Of a DNA stretch of 64,000 nucleotides, positions 22,550 through 33,983 are shown piece after piece. The notes beneath the pieces were generated by a model. It did no database searches. It was not told the origin of the DNA and was given only the letters and a program-made list of their open reading frames with translations. Made by a program: the position numbers and the translations under genes. Origin of the DNA: Pyrus communis (taxonomy: Eukaryota; Streptophyta; Magnoliopsida; Rosales; Rosaceae); the NCBI RefSeq assembly GCF_963583255.1, contig NC_084817.1, positions 19,387,989 to 19,451,988 on the forward strand, given 5' to 3'. Every line of letters starts with the position of its first letter. Position 1 is the stretch's first letter.

Positions 22550-23375
22550 GATTTACCCAAAAGCATACTAATGAAGTTTCCAAAGTGGCCTACTGGACTT
22601 AAAGCAAATATGTAAAAAAGAAGTCTCTACCGTCTACCAACCGATACATGCCAATCAAATTCATTAATAACTCATACAAGAAAAAAATCTTTATTAACCA
22701 AAATATTTATGTGCCTTTACCACAGTGGTTGAAAGAAGTTGAGCCCTTGCATGACAGTATGAGTTTAAATCTCGTTAGTAGCTAATCTAACATCTAATCT
22801 AACAAAATCTATCGTTTGACCAAAAAAAAAAAAAAAAAATCTTTAATTAGGTTTTCAAGATTCTAGGACATCAAAAGCAATACAGGGCAAAAATCGAAAA
22901 TCAAATTGAGAAAAGAAGAGAAATACAGATTGAAATTTTAAAAATGCCAATAACAGCTTCCTTCTTTTTCCATTGTTAATTTTCACAATAGCAACTTGAC
23001 AAAGCAGTAAAGGCAAGGCAACTAGTGTAGGACAGCTTCTTTGCCTGCACCAGCAGCACTTACCTCATGGTCGTGCTACGGAGATTCCGTCCACGTCCCG
23101 ATCAACAATTAAAATGCATAGTTTCTGCCTATTAGTGTTTCATCTAACAATGATTTTATTCGGACACATAAAACTAATACATTTTATTTAATTTTTTTTA
23201 TAATTATATAAAATCTATCTATGTTAGGGAGCGTCAGCCATTACTTTTCCCGGAAACTCCAAATAATGGAACGTATCTTTACCAAAAAGAGAGATGATTT
23301 TATTTTGGTGAGAACAAAAATGCAAGGTAAAGGAATGCATCTTTTATGGAAAGAGATGATGGAATTGCAAGCCGC

Positions 23376-23560
23376 TTTGCAACGAAATTTGAAGTTGATA
23401 TACGACATTGCAATGTTTAAAAGATGAAGTATGAGTTTGTCATAAACCCATAATTACGGTAGTTTTGTGTAATTTACCTAAATTAAAAATTAAATTGTTA
23501 TCAAATGAGATATAAGTGTCTGATAATTAAGAGAAAAACTTGTGTGGGGCTCAACGTGCC
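23376..23560. repeat. Truncated right end of a Mutator-like element plus flank
   Basis: This nearly duplicates 27293-27468. It contains the last 100 bp of the TIR of the element at 26224-27394 (…ggtagttttgtg(t/c)aatttacct) followed by the same roughly 75 bp of non-element flank (aaattaaaaattaaattg…ggggctcaa). Because the shared block crosses the element boundary, it arose by local duplication, not by a second insertion. Confidence 0.75.
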
Positions 23561-24116
23561 ACTAGACAATGCCTAGTGGTACTACAACTCAATCAAAATT
23601 TGACACATGGTTAAATTTAACTACAATTTCTTATTTACATAAAAACTAAAAAAATATTATTTCCAACATTAAAACAAATAAAACAAAAACACCCACCCAG
23701 ACTTCCTCCATTGGAAAAGCCTGGGAGATAAACTTTAATATGGGTTGATGTTGATCAGTTTCCTAAGTAGGGATGCTTGTTGCATTCACCATGTTCCTCT
23801 AGTTTAAGTGTTAAATCTCCCTTGTCTTTAAAGAATTGAAATAAATATAATTAACCTGTGATATAGGTTGATTATAAAAATAAAAAATAAAATCTATAAA
23901 TAGGGTTTAAAACGGGATAAAGAACAAGAAAGAACAAAAATAAATAAATAATCAAAGAGATAATTAGGAAGAAATTTGATTTTTATAATAAATCTTATCA
24001 TTTAAGAGATAATTATTGATAATAAAATAATAAGATTTAAGAAATTGGACTAATTTTAATAAATTGGACTATTCCTACTATTGGCTCAAAAAATTGAACC
24101 TATATCAAGTTTGCCC
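23561..24116. other. Spacer inside the array
   Basis: AT-rich DNA not shared with the other units as far as I can see. I recognise no gene or element. Confidence 0.3.
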
Positions 24117-25130
24117 TAATTTTTAATGTAATGAAAGATATTTTAATTGATAAAAAAAAAAAAAAATCACATTTCCAAGTTTTGGATTAAAGAAAATGGG
24201 AATTCAATGTTCTAAAACTAAATGTTGGTGAGGGACCAAAGTGAATTCAATGTTCAAATGGGTAGTTGGATTAATGAATGAATCATTGTCAAAGGGACCA
24301 TAGTGAATTATCTATTATACAACCCTTAATAATTATATAACTAATCGAGCGCCCTAGTCAATCTATATCGCTCAAGTCTATCTATACAACAATATTTTAT
24401 TCTAAATGCAGAGACCACTGTTATAGGTGTTGTGTCACCTTTATTATGCGAACTGGACTGGATTGTGACATGCAACTTCTTCTCGTTGTTTTTCTTGTTG
24501 TTGATAAATCTGGGAAGTTTGGCAGCGAAGTTTCTTAATACTTGGGGCTAGAGATGATTTATGTTGTATTTCTAAAAATTGTAAGGATACGTTATGTGAT
24601 AAAACTTGTAAGGAAACGTTATTATGATTGAATGAGTTTAAATTTTAAGATTTGCATTTCTCCTCTACACATTTTAAAATTTAAACTCATTTAACGTAAC
24701 AATGACAAAATAAAGTGATGAATATCACCGTCACTTTTCTTAATGATTAAACTAAAACTTAAATAAAGAAATAATTAGTGCCTAACGTCCTTAAAACTTG
24801 TCGAGTAGCCTGAACATCTCACATTCACATGCGATCATTATTGTTGTTGTTTAATCAAAATCAAAATCACTACGAGAAGGGTCTTCGATCTCGTACTACA
24901 TTGTGCATTCACTGTAGAATCTGCTTTGCCAAATTGCAAGTGCATATGCCATGGAAGAGATTTTTCAATATAACCGGTACACGGCATGATACATTATGTG
25001 TTACTATATAAATAGTGGGATATGTGTGTTAAGATGTTAATAACTTACAAATAATTTTTTTTTACCACTCCTATTAAAATACGTGATATACCACTTATGT
25101 TCTCATGACAATTAAAAATTTCTGGTGCCA
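24117..25130 (-). repeat. Array unit 3 (truncated)
   Basis: It begins with the tail-like segment (taatgtaatgaaagatatt… A run), then the roughly 350-bp block (24340 onward), the ttgttgttgtttaatcaaaatc block and a copy of the 169-bp MITE (about 24954-25120). After the second tggtgccatgg the expected ttgaggacaattg block is missing. The sequence passes directly into the start of another 350-bp block at a short ggac/gggac match. Confidence 0.75.
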
Positions 25131-25490
25131 TGGGACTATAGTGAATTATCTATTGTACAACCCTAAATAATTATATGACTAATCGAGCGCCCTACTCAGT
25201 CTATATCGCTCAAGTCTATCTATACAACAATATTTTATTCTAAATGCAGAGACCACTGTTATAGGTGTTGTGTCACCTTTATTATGCGAACTGGACTGGA
25301 TTGTGACATGCAACTTCTTCTCGTTGTTTTTCTTTTTGTTGATAAATCTAGGAAGTTTGGCAACGAAGTTTCTTAACACTTGGGGCTAGAGATGATTTAT
25401 GTTGTAATTCTAAAACTTGTAAAGATACGTTATGTGATAAAACTTATAAAGAAAAATTATCACAATTGAGAGCTTGACTCTAAATTATAA
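25131..25490 (-). repeat. Partial array unit (350-bp block only)
   Basis: This fifth copy of the block covers gtgaattatctattg through gatacgttatgtgataaaact, over 95% like 27631-27960 by eye. Its minus strand has an open frame of 66 codons (LPRFINKKKNNEKKLHVTIQ…) also open in units 1 and 4. The frame conservation probably reflects recent copying and not selection. After it comes unrelated DNA with a repeated gagcttgactct phrase. Confidence 0.7.
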
Positions 25491-25605
25491 TTATCACAGT
25501 TGTCCAAATTTTATTTTAGAAGCTTGCGACTCCAAAGTGAGAGCTTGACTCTATAATAGTAGAGTTAATAACTAAATATTGATTTTTTACTGTATCACTT
25601 ATTAA

Positions 25606-26070
25606 CAGAGACGAAATTAGAAATTTGTATGGATGGGTGCATTGTTAAACAACAAAGTCACAAAATAAAAAGCTAAAGAATTTACTAAATAAAATACTTA
25701 TATATTAGTCTATAAGATTTTTCATACAATATATTACAATATCTCTCGATGTGTTTTCATGTTTTGATAACGTTGCATGACAACTTCATTACCAATACCA
25801 ACAAATATCTTTCTATATAAAAATAATCATGTTATCATTCATCCATTGATTTCCCATCCGATTTATCAATCGATTCTTCAAAAAAAATATTGCCAAAAAT
25901 GCTTTTTCAACGTTGTCAGTTGCAATTGGAGGAGTTAATACATCACAAGCAAGTAAACTAGTTATACACCTCACTAATGTTACAAGTATATAGATTTTTT
26001 TGTGTACCAAAAAGATTGAGTGGGGGCATTTGTCCCCTCTGGGCCCAAGGTGGTTCGGTCCATGCTTAAT
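25606..26070 (-). pseudogene. hAT transposase C-terminal relic with terminal sequences
   Basis: On the minus strand (26010 downward) the text LLACDVLTPPIATDNVEKAF followed by FFLKNRLINRMGNQWMND resembles the hAT dimerisation region (usual pattern LP(V/I)ATA-VER-FS…KNRLRNRM…W-ND). After a stop and frameshift near 25825 it continues VGIGNEVVMQRYQNMKTHRE and stop. Below it, cagagacgaaattagaaatt (about 25606) looks like a hAT terminus. Upstream, near 26025-26060, a cccctctgggccc segment resembles the other subterminal region. It is probably an internally deleted, dead element. Confidence 0.65.
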
Positions 26071-26223
26071 AATGTCATATTTGATAACTATTTGTTTTAG
26101 TTTTAGTTTTCATTTTGAATATACAAATTCATTTGACATGTCGTTCACTATTTTTTCTTTTACTCATTTTTATTCTTCATTTTCATACATACTTTTCTTC
26201 TTTTACAAAATATAAAATTAAAA

Positions 26224-27394
26224 GAGTAAATTACACAAAACTACCTCAACTATGGGTCGAACCACAATATCATACCTCATATTTTAAACACTACAATATC
26301 ATACATCAACTTATGAATTTGTTGTAATGTTATGCTTCCGTTAAATTTTCTGTCAATTTGGATGTTAAATAATGACATGACAAGAGCAAGGTCGACTCCT
26401 TGGCCAACAGGAATAAAAATTAATTAATTATTGATAAATTATTAAATTTTATTTAATAATTAAAATTAAATTGATAAAAAATAATTAAGTATTAATAAAT
26501 TATTAATTTTTTATTTAGTAATTAAAATTAAATTGAAAAAAAAAATAATTAAATTAATTAAAAAAATCTCTATATCTCATCTCCCTAGAACTTCATCCCT
26601 CCCCGATACCCTCCCCGACCTCCCCAACCTCAAATATATCCATCTTTTCAATTACTCTCAAATCTTGGGCCTCCTTTCAATTACTTTCAAACCCCGAAAA
26701 TCACGTTGTTCCAAACCAAACCTAGAAAATGTATTGCCAAACCCTAAAAATCAAACCATCCCACCCCAAATCCAAACCTAGAAATCTATTTCCAAGTTCC
26801 AAACCAAATAATTCCCCCAAAAAAAAAAAAAAAAAAACAGAAAATCAAATCATATCACATCCCACCTTACCCGCCTCCTCCACCTATTTCCGCCATCCCC
26901 AGAACTTCGACTTTCCGAAGCACCAGCTGAAGAAGGAGAAGAAGTCATTTCCGATACCCATTGTGGAGTTGAGGCGATAGCGTGTGGGATTTTCAATGAC
27001 AGTGGAGACGAGAGAAAGGATAAGAACTGGAGTGGTTGAAGGTCGGGACTCGAGTGTGGTAAGGTGGCAGTGGAGACGAATGTGGGGAATATAACGCCAA
27101 ATTGAATTTTTTTTTATTTTATAAAAAAAAAATTTCTTAGTTTTCAAATATTATAAATAATAACAAATTTTTATTAGTTTCTTGTCCACTTGGCGCTAAC
27201 TTGATATCCATATTAGCAAAAATATAAGCCTATAATTGTCACGTCATCATTTAATAGAAAAATTGACAGAAAAGTTAACGAATGTATGACATTGCAACGA
27301 AATTTGAAGTTGATATACGACATTGCAATGTTTAAAAGATGAAGTATGAGTTTGTCATAAACCCATAATTGAGGTAGTTTTGTGCAATTTACCT
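26224..27394. mobile_element. Mutator-like TIR element, 1171 bp, 9-bp TSD
   Basis: Long terminal inverted repeats of about 170-190 bp (26224-26400 and 27215-27394) begin GAGTAAATTACACAAAACTACC and AGGTAAATTGCACAAAACTACC. Flanking AAATTAAAA duplications lie at 26215-26223 and 27395-27403. No transposase is visible. The interior (26530-27100) is pyrimidine-rich, with a Pro/Ser/Lys-rich plus-strand frame (26533-26980 in two overlapping pieces) and a higher GC content than its AT-rich surroundings. That resembles host sequence captured by a Pack-MULE-type element; the capture is inference. Confidence 0.8.
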
Positions 27395-28580
27395 AAATTA
27401 AAAATTAAATTGTTATCAAATGAGATATAAGTGTCTGATAATTAAGAGAAAAACTTGTGTGGGGCTCAATATAACCGGTACACGGTATGATACTTCTTGT
27501 GTTACTATATAAATAGTGGGATATGTGTGTTAAGATGTTAATAACTTACAAATAATTTTTTTTAACACTCCTATTAAAATACGTGATATACAACTTATGT
27601 TCTCATCACAATTAAAAATTTCTGGTGCCATGGGACTATAGTGAATTATCTATTGTACAACCCTTAATAATTATATGACTAATCGAGCGCCCTGCTCAGT
27701 CTATATCGCTCAAGTCTATCTATACAACAATATTTTATTCTAAATGCAGAGACCACTGTTATAGGTGTTGTGTCACCTTTATTATGCGAACTGGACTGGA
27801 TTGTGACATGCAACTTCTTCTCGTTGTTTTTCTTTTTGTTGATAAATCTAGGAAGTTTGGCAACGAAGTTTCTTAACACTTGGGGCTAGAGATGATTTAT
27901 GTTGTAACTCTAAAACTTGAAGATACGTTATGTGATAAAACTTATAAGGAAAAATTATCACAATTGAATAAATACGTTATGTGATAAAACTTATAAGGAA
28001 AAATTATCACGATTGAATAAGTTTAAATTTTAAACTTTACGTTTCTTCACTACATATATTTTAAAATTTAAACTCATTTAACGTAACAGTGACAAAAAAA
28101 AAATGGTGAATATCACTACCACTTCACTTAAAGATTAAACTAAAACTTAAATAAAGAAATAATCAGTGCCTAACGTCTCACATTCACATGCGATCATTAT
28201 TGTTGTTGTTTAATCAAAATCGTAATCAAAATCACTATAAGAATGGTCTTGGATCTCGTACTGCATTGTACATTTTCTGCTTTGCCAAATTGCAAGCGCA
28301 TGTGCCATGGGTCCTTGAGGACAATTGTTTGTTGTTAAATGGTCAACCCAAATTGTGGTGAAAAGAGGGGGACTCACTCGCTCTCGGAGTAAGTATTTGG
28401 CAGAAAAAGACTTATATGACACGCGTAACGCCGTATAATATTTCATCTTAGTAATACAATGATAATAGATAAATTTTTATTGTCTGCATGACCTTTTACC
28501 ATTAGACGGACATCACAATAACGTTTTATCATCATTATAGAAGGTGCTTTAGTGAGACCATATTATAATAACAAGGAATT

Positions 28581-28673
28581 TCAATCATACTCTGACATTT
28601 CTTCCATGTTAGCATTGTAAATTTCATCAAAATTCTTCAGCCACATCATGTCCATATACGTATGTTCGTCCAT
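28581..28673 (-). CDS. 30-codon conserved small ORF of unknown function (unit 4 copy)
   Basis: This intact copy reads MDEHTYMDMMWLKNFDEIYN, then ANMEEMSEYD, then stop, differing from the unit 2 copy at one residue. It has the same length and the same start and stop context. See the unit 2 entry for composition. It could be a remnant exon; no homologue is recognised. Confidence 0.35.
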   Translation of the reverse strand: MDEHTYMDMMWLKNFDEIYNANMEEMSEYD

Positions 28674-29266
28674 GATTTACCCAAAAAGCATTTCAAAAGT
28701 CTATTAGACTTTTAGCCTACTGGACTTAAAGCAAATATGTAAAAAAGAAGTCTCTACCGTCTACTAACCGATACATGCCAATCAAATTCATTAATAACTC
28801 ATACAACAAAAAAATCTTTATTAACCAAAATATTTGTGTGCCTTTACCACATTGATGGAAAGAAGTTGAGTCCTTACATGACAGCATGAATTCAAATCCC
28901 ATCGATGGCTAATCTAACATCTATTCTAAAAAAATCTATCGTTTGACAAAAAAAAAAAAAAAAAAAAAATCTTTAATTAGGTTTTCAAGATTCTAGGACA
29001 TCAAAAGCAATACAGGGCTAAAATCGAAAATCAAATTGAGAAACTAAGAAAAGATAAATTAAAAACTTAAGAGAAATACAGATTGAAATTTTGAGAATAC
29101 CAATAACAGCTTCCTTCTTTTTCCATTGTTGTTTTTCACAATAGTAACTTGACAAAGCAGTAAGGGCAAGGCAACTAGTGTAGGACAGCTTCTTTGCCTG
29201 CACCAGCAGCACTTACCTCATGGTCGTGCTACGGAGATTCCGTCCACATCCCGATCAACAATTAAA

Positions 29267-29591
29267 TGTTGAAACTTACACTTCGATCAAACCAAACCAA
29301 TAACAGAAAACATGAACAACGGAAGCACACTTTATTGATTGAATAAAGGAATACAAGAAAACTCACACATACAAATAGTTTTCTTGTCACACAAGTCTCT
29401 CACACCCTATATCCACACACACTATACCCTAACGTTAAGGACCCTTTTTATACTAAATCAAAACCTAATCCTAAACTGAGTTGGAATCCTAAACCTATCT
29501 GAAACTTGCGTCCAAGTTTCCCATACCTATTATAATTAGAACTCCCACACCAGTTAGGAACCCTTCTCGGATTCTATACCAACTTCTAACA
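29267..29591 (-). repeat. 3' LTR of the young copia element
   Basis: 325 bp. In element orientation it begins TGTTAGAAGTTGG and ends AAGTTTCAACA. It appears identical to 33659-33983. Confidence 0.95.
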
Positions 29592-29659
29592 AACTCCACC
29601 TTGGTAAGAACTCCGCCTCGAGACTTCTTCTGCTTCCATCGCTCCACCATTTTCAAGTA

Positions 29660-32600
29660 TCAAACCTGTCTTACATGCACCAAATCCAGACAATGACTGA
29701 ATTTTGATGCACCAACCACCTTTGTTAACATATCTGCAGGATTATCAGCTGAAGCAATTTTCTTTACAAGAATCTTGCCTTCAGCTATAATCTCCCGAAC
29801 AAAATGATATCTTACATCTATATGTTTGGTTCTTGCATGATGCACTTGATACTTCGCCAAGTAAATAGCACTTTGACTATCACAATGCACATCTATCTTG
29901 CACTGTTTAACTCCCAAATCTGCTATTAATCCCAGTGTCCAAATAGCTTCCTTAATTGCTTCTGCCATTGCCATATATTCAGCTTCTGTAGTTGATAAAG
30001 CAACAGTTGGTTGTAGAATTGATCTCCAACATATAGGACCATTCGCCATGGTAAACACATATCCTGTGGTAGATCTTCTTTTGTCTAAGTCACTAGCAAA
30101 ATCAGAATCTACATATCCAATCGAGAACTTCTCGATTCCTTTATCATTCCGCTCAAAACAAATTCCCGTGCTCCTTGTTCCATGCAAATATCGAAGTATC
30201 CATCGAGCAGCTTCCCAATGCATTTTACTAGGATTATGCATAAATCTACTTACTAATCCAACTGCATGAGCAATATCAGGTCGAGTACACACCATGGCAT
30301 ACATCAACCCTCCAACCAAACTAGAATAAGGAATGTCCTTCATCTTAGTCCTTTCTTCATCAGACTTAGGGCATAACTGCGTGCTCATCTTGAAGTGAGA
30401 GGCCAGAGGTGTACTTACAGGTTTGGTCTCATCACGGATGCCAAACTTGTGTAGCAATCTTTCCACATACTGTTTCTGTGATAAACACACCAGCCCTTTC
30501 TTTCTATCCCGTGTGATTTCCATCCCCAAAATTTTCTTTGCTTCGCCAAGGTCTTTCATAAACTCATTTTGCATCTGAGTTTTGAGTTTTGAGATTTCTG
30601 TTTGATCAGTAGAGGCAATGAGCATATCATCTACATAAATCAGTAAATATACATATGTACCTTCCTTTGTTTTCTTGTGATATACACAGTGATCGTATTG
30701 GCTCCTAGTGTAGCCAAAATCCTTCATAACCTTGTCGAACCTCAAGTACCACTGCCTTGGTGATTGCTTCAAACCATATAGAGATTTGTTGAGCTTGCAT
30801 ACTAGATTCTCCTTTCCTTTCTCTTCGTATCCTTCTGGTTGACATATGTAAATTTCTTCAGATAAATTTCCATGCAGAAACGCAGTTTTTACGTCCAATT
30901 GTACTAATTCGAGATCGAACTGTGCCACCAGTGCTAGGAGGATTCGAATGGATGAATGTTTCACCACGAGAGAGAAGATTTCATTGTAATCTATTCCCTC
31001 TTTCTGAGCGTAGCCTTTTGCTACTAATCTGGCTTTAAACCTTACTGAACTTGCATTATTTATTCCATCTTTCTTTGCATACACCCATTTGCATCCAATG
31101 GCCTTTCTTCCCTTAGGTAGCTCCACCAGATTCCAAGTTTTGTTCTTCTTTAGTGACAACATCTCATCATCCATAGCTTCATGCCAATTTTTAGCTTCTT
31201 TACTCCTTGATGCTTCTGTGAAATCTGTAGGGATGTCTACTTCGATTACTGGCAATGCGTAGGCTATACAGGAGACGCAATCTTTGAATCTAGCAGGAAG
31301 GCCAACCTCTCTTTTTCCTTTTCTCTTGGCGATACAATCTTCTTGATCGACACTGATTTGACCCTCATTGTCGTGTTTGTCTTCATCTCTTGAATGTTCA
31401 GTTTGTTCTTCTGCTAGCTCCACCTCTTGTACAATCTTTCGATCTTCTCTTAGTTGCATATGGGTTTCATTAAACGTCACATTTCTGCTTATTACAACCT
31501 TCTTGAGTTCTGTACTCCACAATCTGAATCCCTTGACGCCACTGTTAAACCCTAGAAAGATAGCCTTCCTTGCTCTCGGGTCTAATTTATTTTCTTTCAC
31601 ATGGTAATACGCATCACACCCGAATACCCTTAGTCTGTCATAATCTTGAGCAATTTGTCCTGACCATACTTCCATTGGAGTCTTTCCGTTTAAGGCTGAA
31701 GAAGGAAGACGATTTAGAATGTGACATGCATAACTCAGTGCTTCTGCCCAAAAACGTTTATGCAATTTTGCTTGTGACAGCATACATCTGACCTTTTCTA
31801 ACAGTGTTCGATTCAATCGTTCTGCAATTCCGTTCTGTTGAGGAGTTTCTCTAACACTAAAATGTCGTGTTATACCTTCCCTTTTGCAGGCTTCAAAGAA
31901 GGGATCAGAAGTATACTCTCCCCCATTATCACTTCTTAAGACTTTCAATTTTTTCTCAGTCTTCCTTTCGACTGTGTTTTTCCATTCTAAGAAAATATCC
32001 AGCACCTCATGTTTGTGCTTCATCACATAAATCCATGCTCTTCGTGAATAATCATCAATGAAGGATACGAACCATCTCTTTCCTCCTAGAGATTCATTCT
32101 TCGCAGGTCCCCAGACATCTGAGTGTACATAATCCAGGATTCCCTCCGTTTGATGTATTGCCGTGCCAAAACTTACTTTGGTTTGTTTGCCAAGGATGCA
32201 ATGTTCACAAAAATCAATCTTCCCACTTTTGGCTCCCTCTAGGACCCCTTGTTTAATCAATCCTTGCAATGCCTTGTTTCCCACATGCCCTAGCCTCATA
32301 TGCCATAGACAAGATGTATCTGATTGATCACTTGCTGCTACCATAGCCATCGGAGATTCAATAGTGTTGCCTTCTAACAAATAAAGCAAACCCCTTCTTG
32401 GCGCTTTCATTATCACTAATGCTCTTCTTGCAACCTTCAATGTTTGTTTTTCTGAGTAGAATTTACAACCTTGATCTTCAAGAGTTCCAAGCGAGATTAA
32501 ATTCTTCTTAAGATTTGGGACATATCTCACCCCTTGTAGCTCTCGGACTACACCATCATGGTGTCTGATTTTAACACTACCAATTCCTTTCGTTGCACAT

Positions 32601-33616
32601 GGATTATCATCCCCCATATATACCATTCCCGTAAGAGTCTTGAACGAAGAAAACCAATGACGTTGAGAGGTCATATGATGCGTGCATCCAGTATCAAGCA
32701 CCCAGTGATTCATATAATTTATTCCGTCTGATGCAGTTAGGGCACAGACGAAATCTTCATTGTTAGCCTCGACAATGTTTGCCTCTGAGTCTTCATATTT
32801 CTTCTCTTTGTTCTTGGCTTTGATTCTGGGACAATCCTTTTTCCAGTGCCCTTTCTCATGACAGAAGGCGCACTCATCTTTATCGAGAAACTTTCTGTTG
32901 CTTGAGGCACCTCTTGAACGAGACTTGCCTTTCTTCTTAGTTGCTGGTTTTCTTTCCTTTGATCTTCCTCTTACCATTAGTGCTTCGGAATTGTTTCTTT
33001 CTTGTCTGTCTAAATTGCGGACTTCATGATTCATCACTGCACTTGAGATTTCATCAAACTTAAGAGTTTCTCTACCATAAATCCATGTCGTAACAAACGA
33101 CTCGTAAGATTCAGGTAGGGAATTCATCAGAATCAACGCTTTATCTTCATCTTTGATCGTCTCTTCTAGGTTCAGAAGTTCAGCAATCATCTTGTTAAAT
33201 TCTTCAAGATGGTCAATCATCTTAGTTCCTTCCTTGTACTAAAAACGATACAATTTACTCTTAAGATAAAGTCTGTTTTCTGCACTCTTCTTCAAGTACT
33301 TCGATTCCAACGTATCCCATAGTTCTCTAGCTGATGAGATATTCATTACACCATATTTTTGTGCTTTTCCAAGACATAGTCTAATCGTGGAACATGCATG
33401 TGCATTCAGCCGCTGCCATTCCTCCTTCTTCATTGTTAGAGGCATGTCTTCAAGCACCACCAGTAAACCTTGTTGAATCAGTACATCCTTTACTTCGCAC
33501 TGCCACATAGCGAAGTTATTTGTCCCAATGAATTTCTCGATCTCAAACCGAGCACTTTGCACCGAAGTCTTGGTTACCTCAGTACCCCTATCATCTCCAC
33601 TTTCAGTTTTTGTCAT
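29660..33616 (-). CDS. copia gag-pol polyprotein with one in-frame amber stop
   Basis: The reading frame runs from ATG 33616-33614 to the stop at 29660, 1319 codons, with one internal TAG (33241-33239) after codon 125. The upstream part is gag (FIGTNNFAMWQCEVKDVLIQ…). Downstream are the rest of gag and a CCHC zinc knuckle (CAFCHEKGHWKKDC, about 32878). Next come the aspartic protease (WVLDTGCTHHM), GAG-pre-integrase and the integrase core with D (HSDVWGP), D (LRSDNGGEY) and E (NGIAERLNR). Reverse transcriptase follows with YVDDMLIAS, and RNase H with DSDFA, STTEAEY, CDSQSA and KHIDVRYH. All catalytic residues that I can check are present. The usual SPVV before the RT is SLVV here. Unless the amber codon is read through, only a truncated gag is made. 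Confidence 0.93.
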
Positions 33617-33658
33617 CGTTTTGATTTGACCACGTAACCTATGGCTCTTGATACCACT

Positions 33659-33983
33659 TGTTGAAACTTACACTTCGATCAAACCAAACCAATAACAGAA
33701 AACATGAACAACGGAAGCACACTTTATTGATTGAATAAAGGAATACAAGAAAACTCACACATACAAATAGTTTTCTTGTCACACAAGTCTCTCACACCCT
33801 ATATCCACACACACTATACCCTAACGTTAAGGACCCTTTTTATACTAAATCAAAACCTAATCCTAAACTGAGTTGGAATCCTAAACCTATCTGAAACTTG
33901 CGTCCAAGTTTCCCATACCTATTATAATTAGAACTCCCACACCAGTTAGGAACCCTTCTCGGATTCTATACCAACTTCTAACA
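33659..33983 (-). repeat. 5' LTR of the young copia element
   Basis: 325 bp, the promoter-bearing LTR for the minus-strand element. In element orientation a tataaaaag-type TATA box (plus-strand ctttttatac near 33835) is the likely core promoter. Confidence 0.95.

Larger units (their letters stand above)
21381..23369 (-). repeat. Array unit 2
   Basis: This is a nearly complete array copy, preserving the empty sites of the three unit 1 insertions and of the copia element in unit 4. It carries its own MITE at 22250-22396. It ends with a segment (23097-23369, ending ggaattgca) that matches the sequence flanking the copia insertion (29253-29266 plus 33989-34242). In the last 150 bp the plus strand has an open frame beginning MLGSVSHYF (23221-23427). 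That frame extends into the adjacent Mutator-type fragment and is probably not a gene. Confidence 0.8.
29267..33983 (-). mobile_element. Near-intact young Ty1/copia LTR retrotransposon
   Basis: The element is 4717 bp in minus orientation, with two 325-bp LTRs (29267-29591 and 33659-33983) that look identical base for base. It has TTAAA target duplications at 29262-29266 and 33984-33988 and TG…CA ends. A primer-binding site resembling the complement of initiator tRNA-Met (TGGTATCAAGAGCCAT on the minus strand, plus 33641-33656) lies just inside the 5' LTR. A purine-rich tract precedes the 3' LTR. A single gag-pol frame fills the interior. Domain order PR-IN-RT-RH defines Ty1/copia, and the sequence style is Tork/Tnt1-like (inference). 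Confidence 0.95.

Noticed and set aside
23221..23427. 68-codon plus-strand frame MLGSVSHYF… as a gene
   Set aside because: It crosses the junction between the array unit and a Mutator-type TIR fragment; the counterpart at 34.1 kb diverges at exactly that junction.
25179..25379. 66-codon frame open in several array units as a protein gene
   Set aside because: Openness is explained by recent copying, the frame is lost in units 2 and 3, and it is Lys/Asn-rich without a motif.
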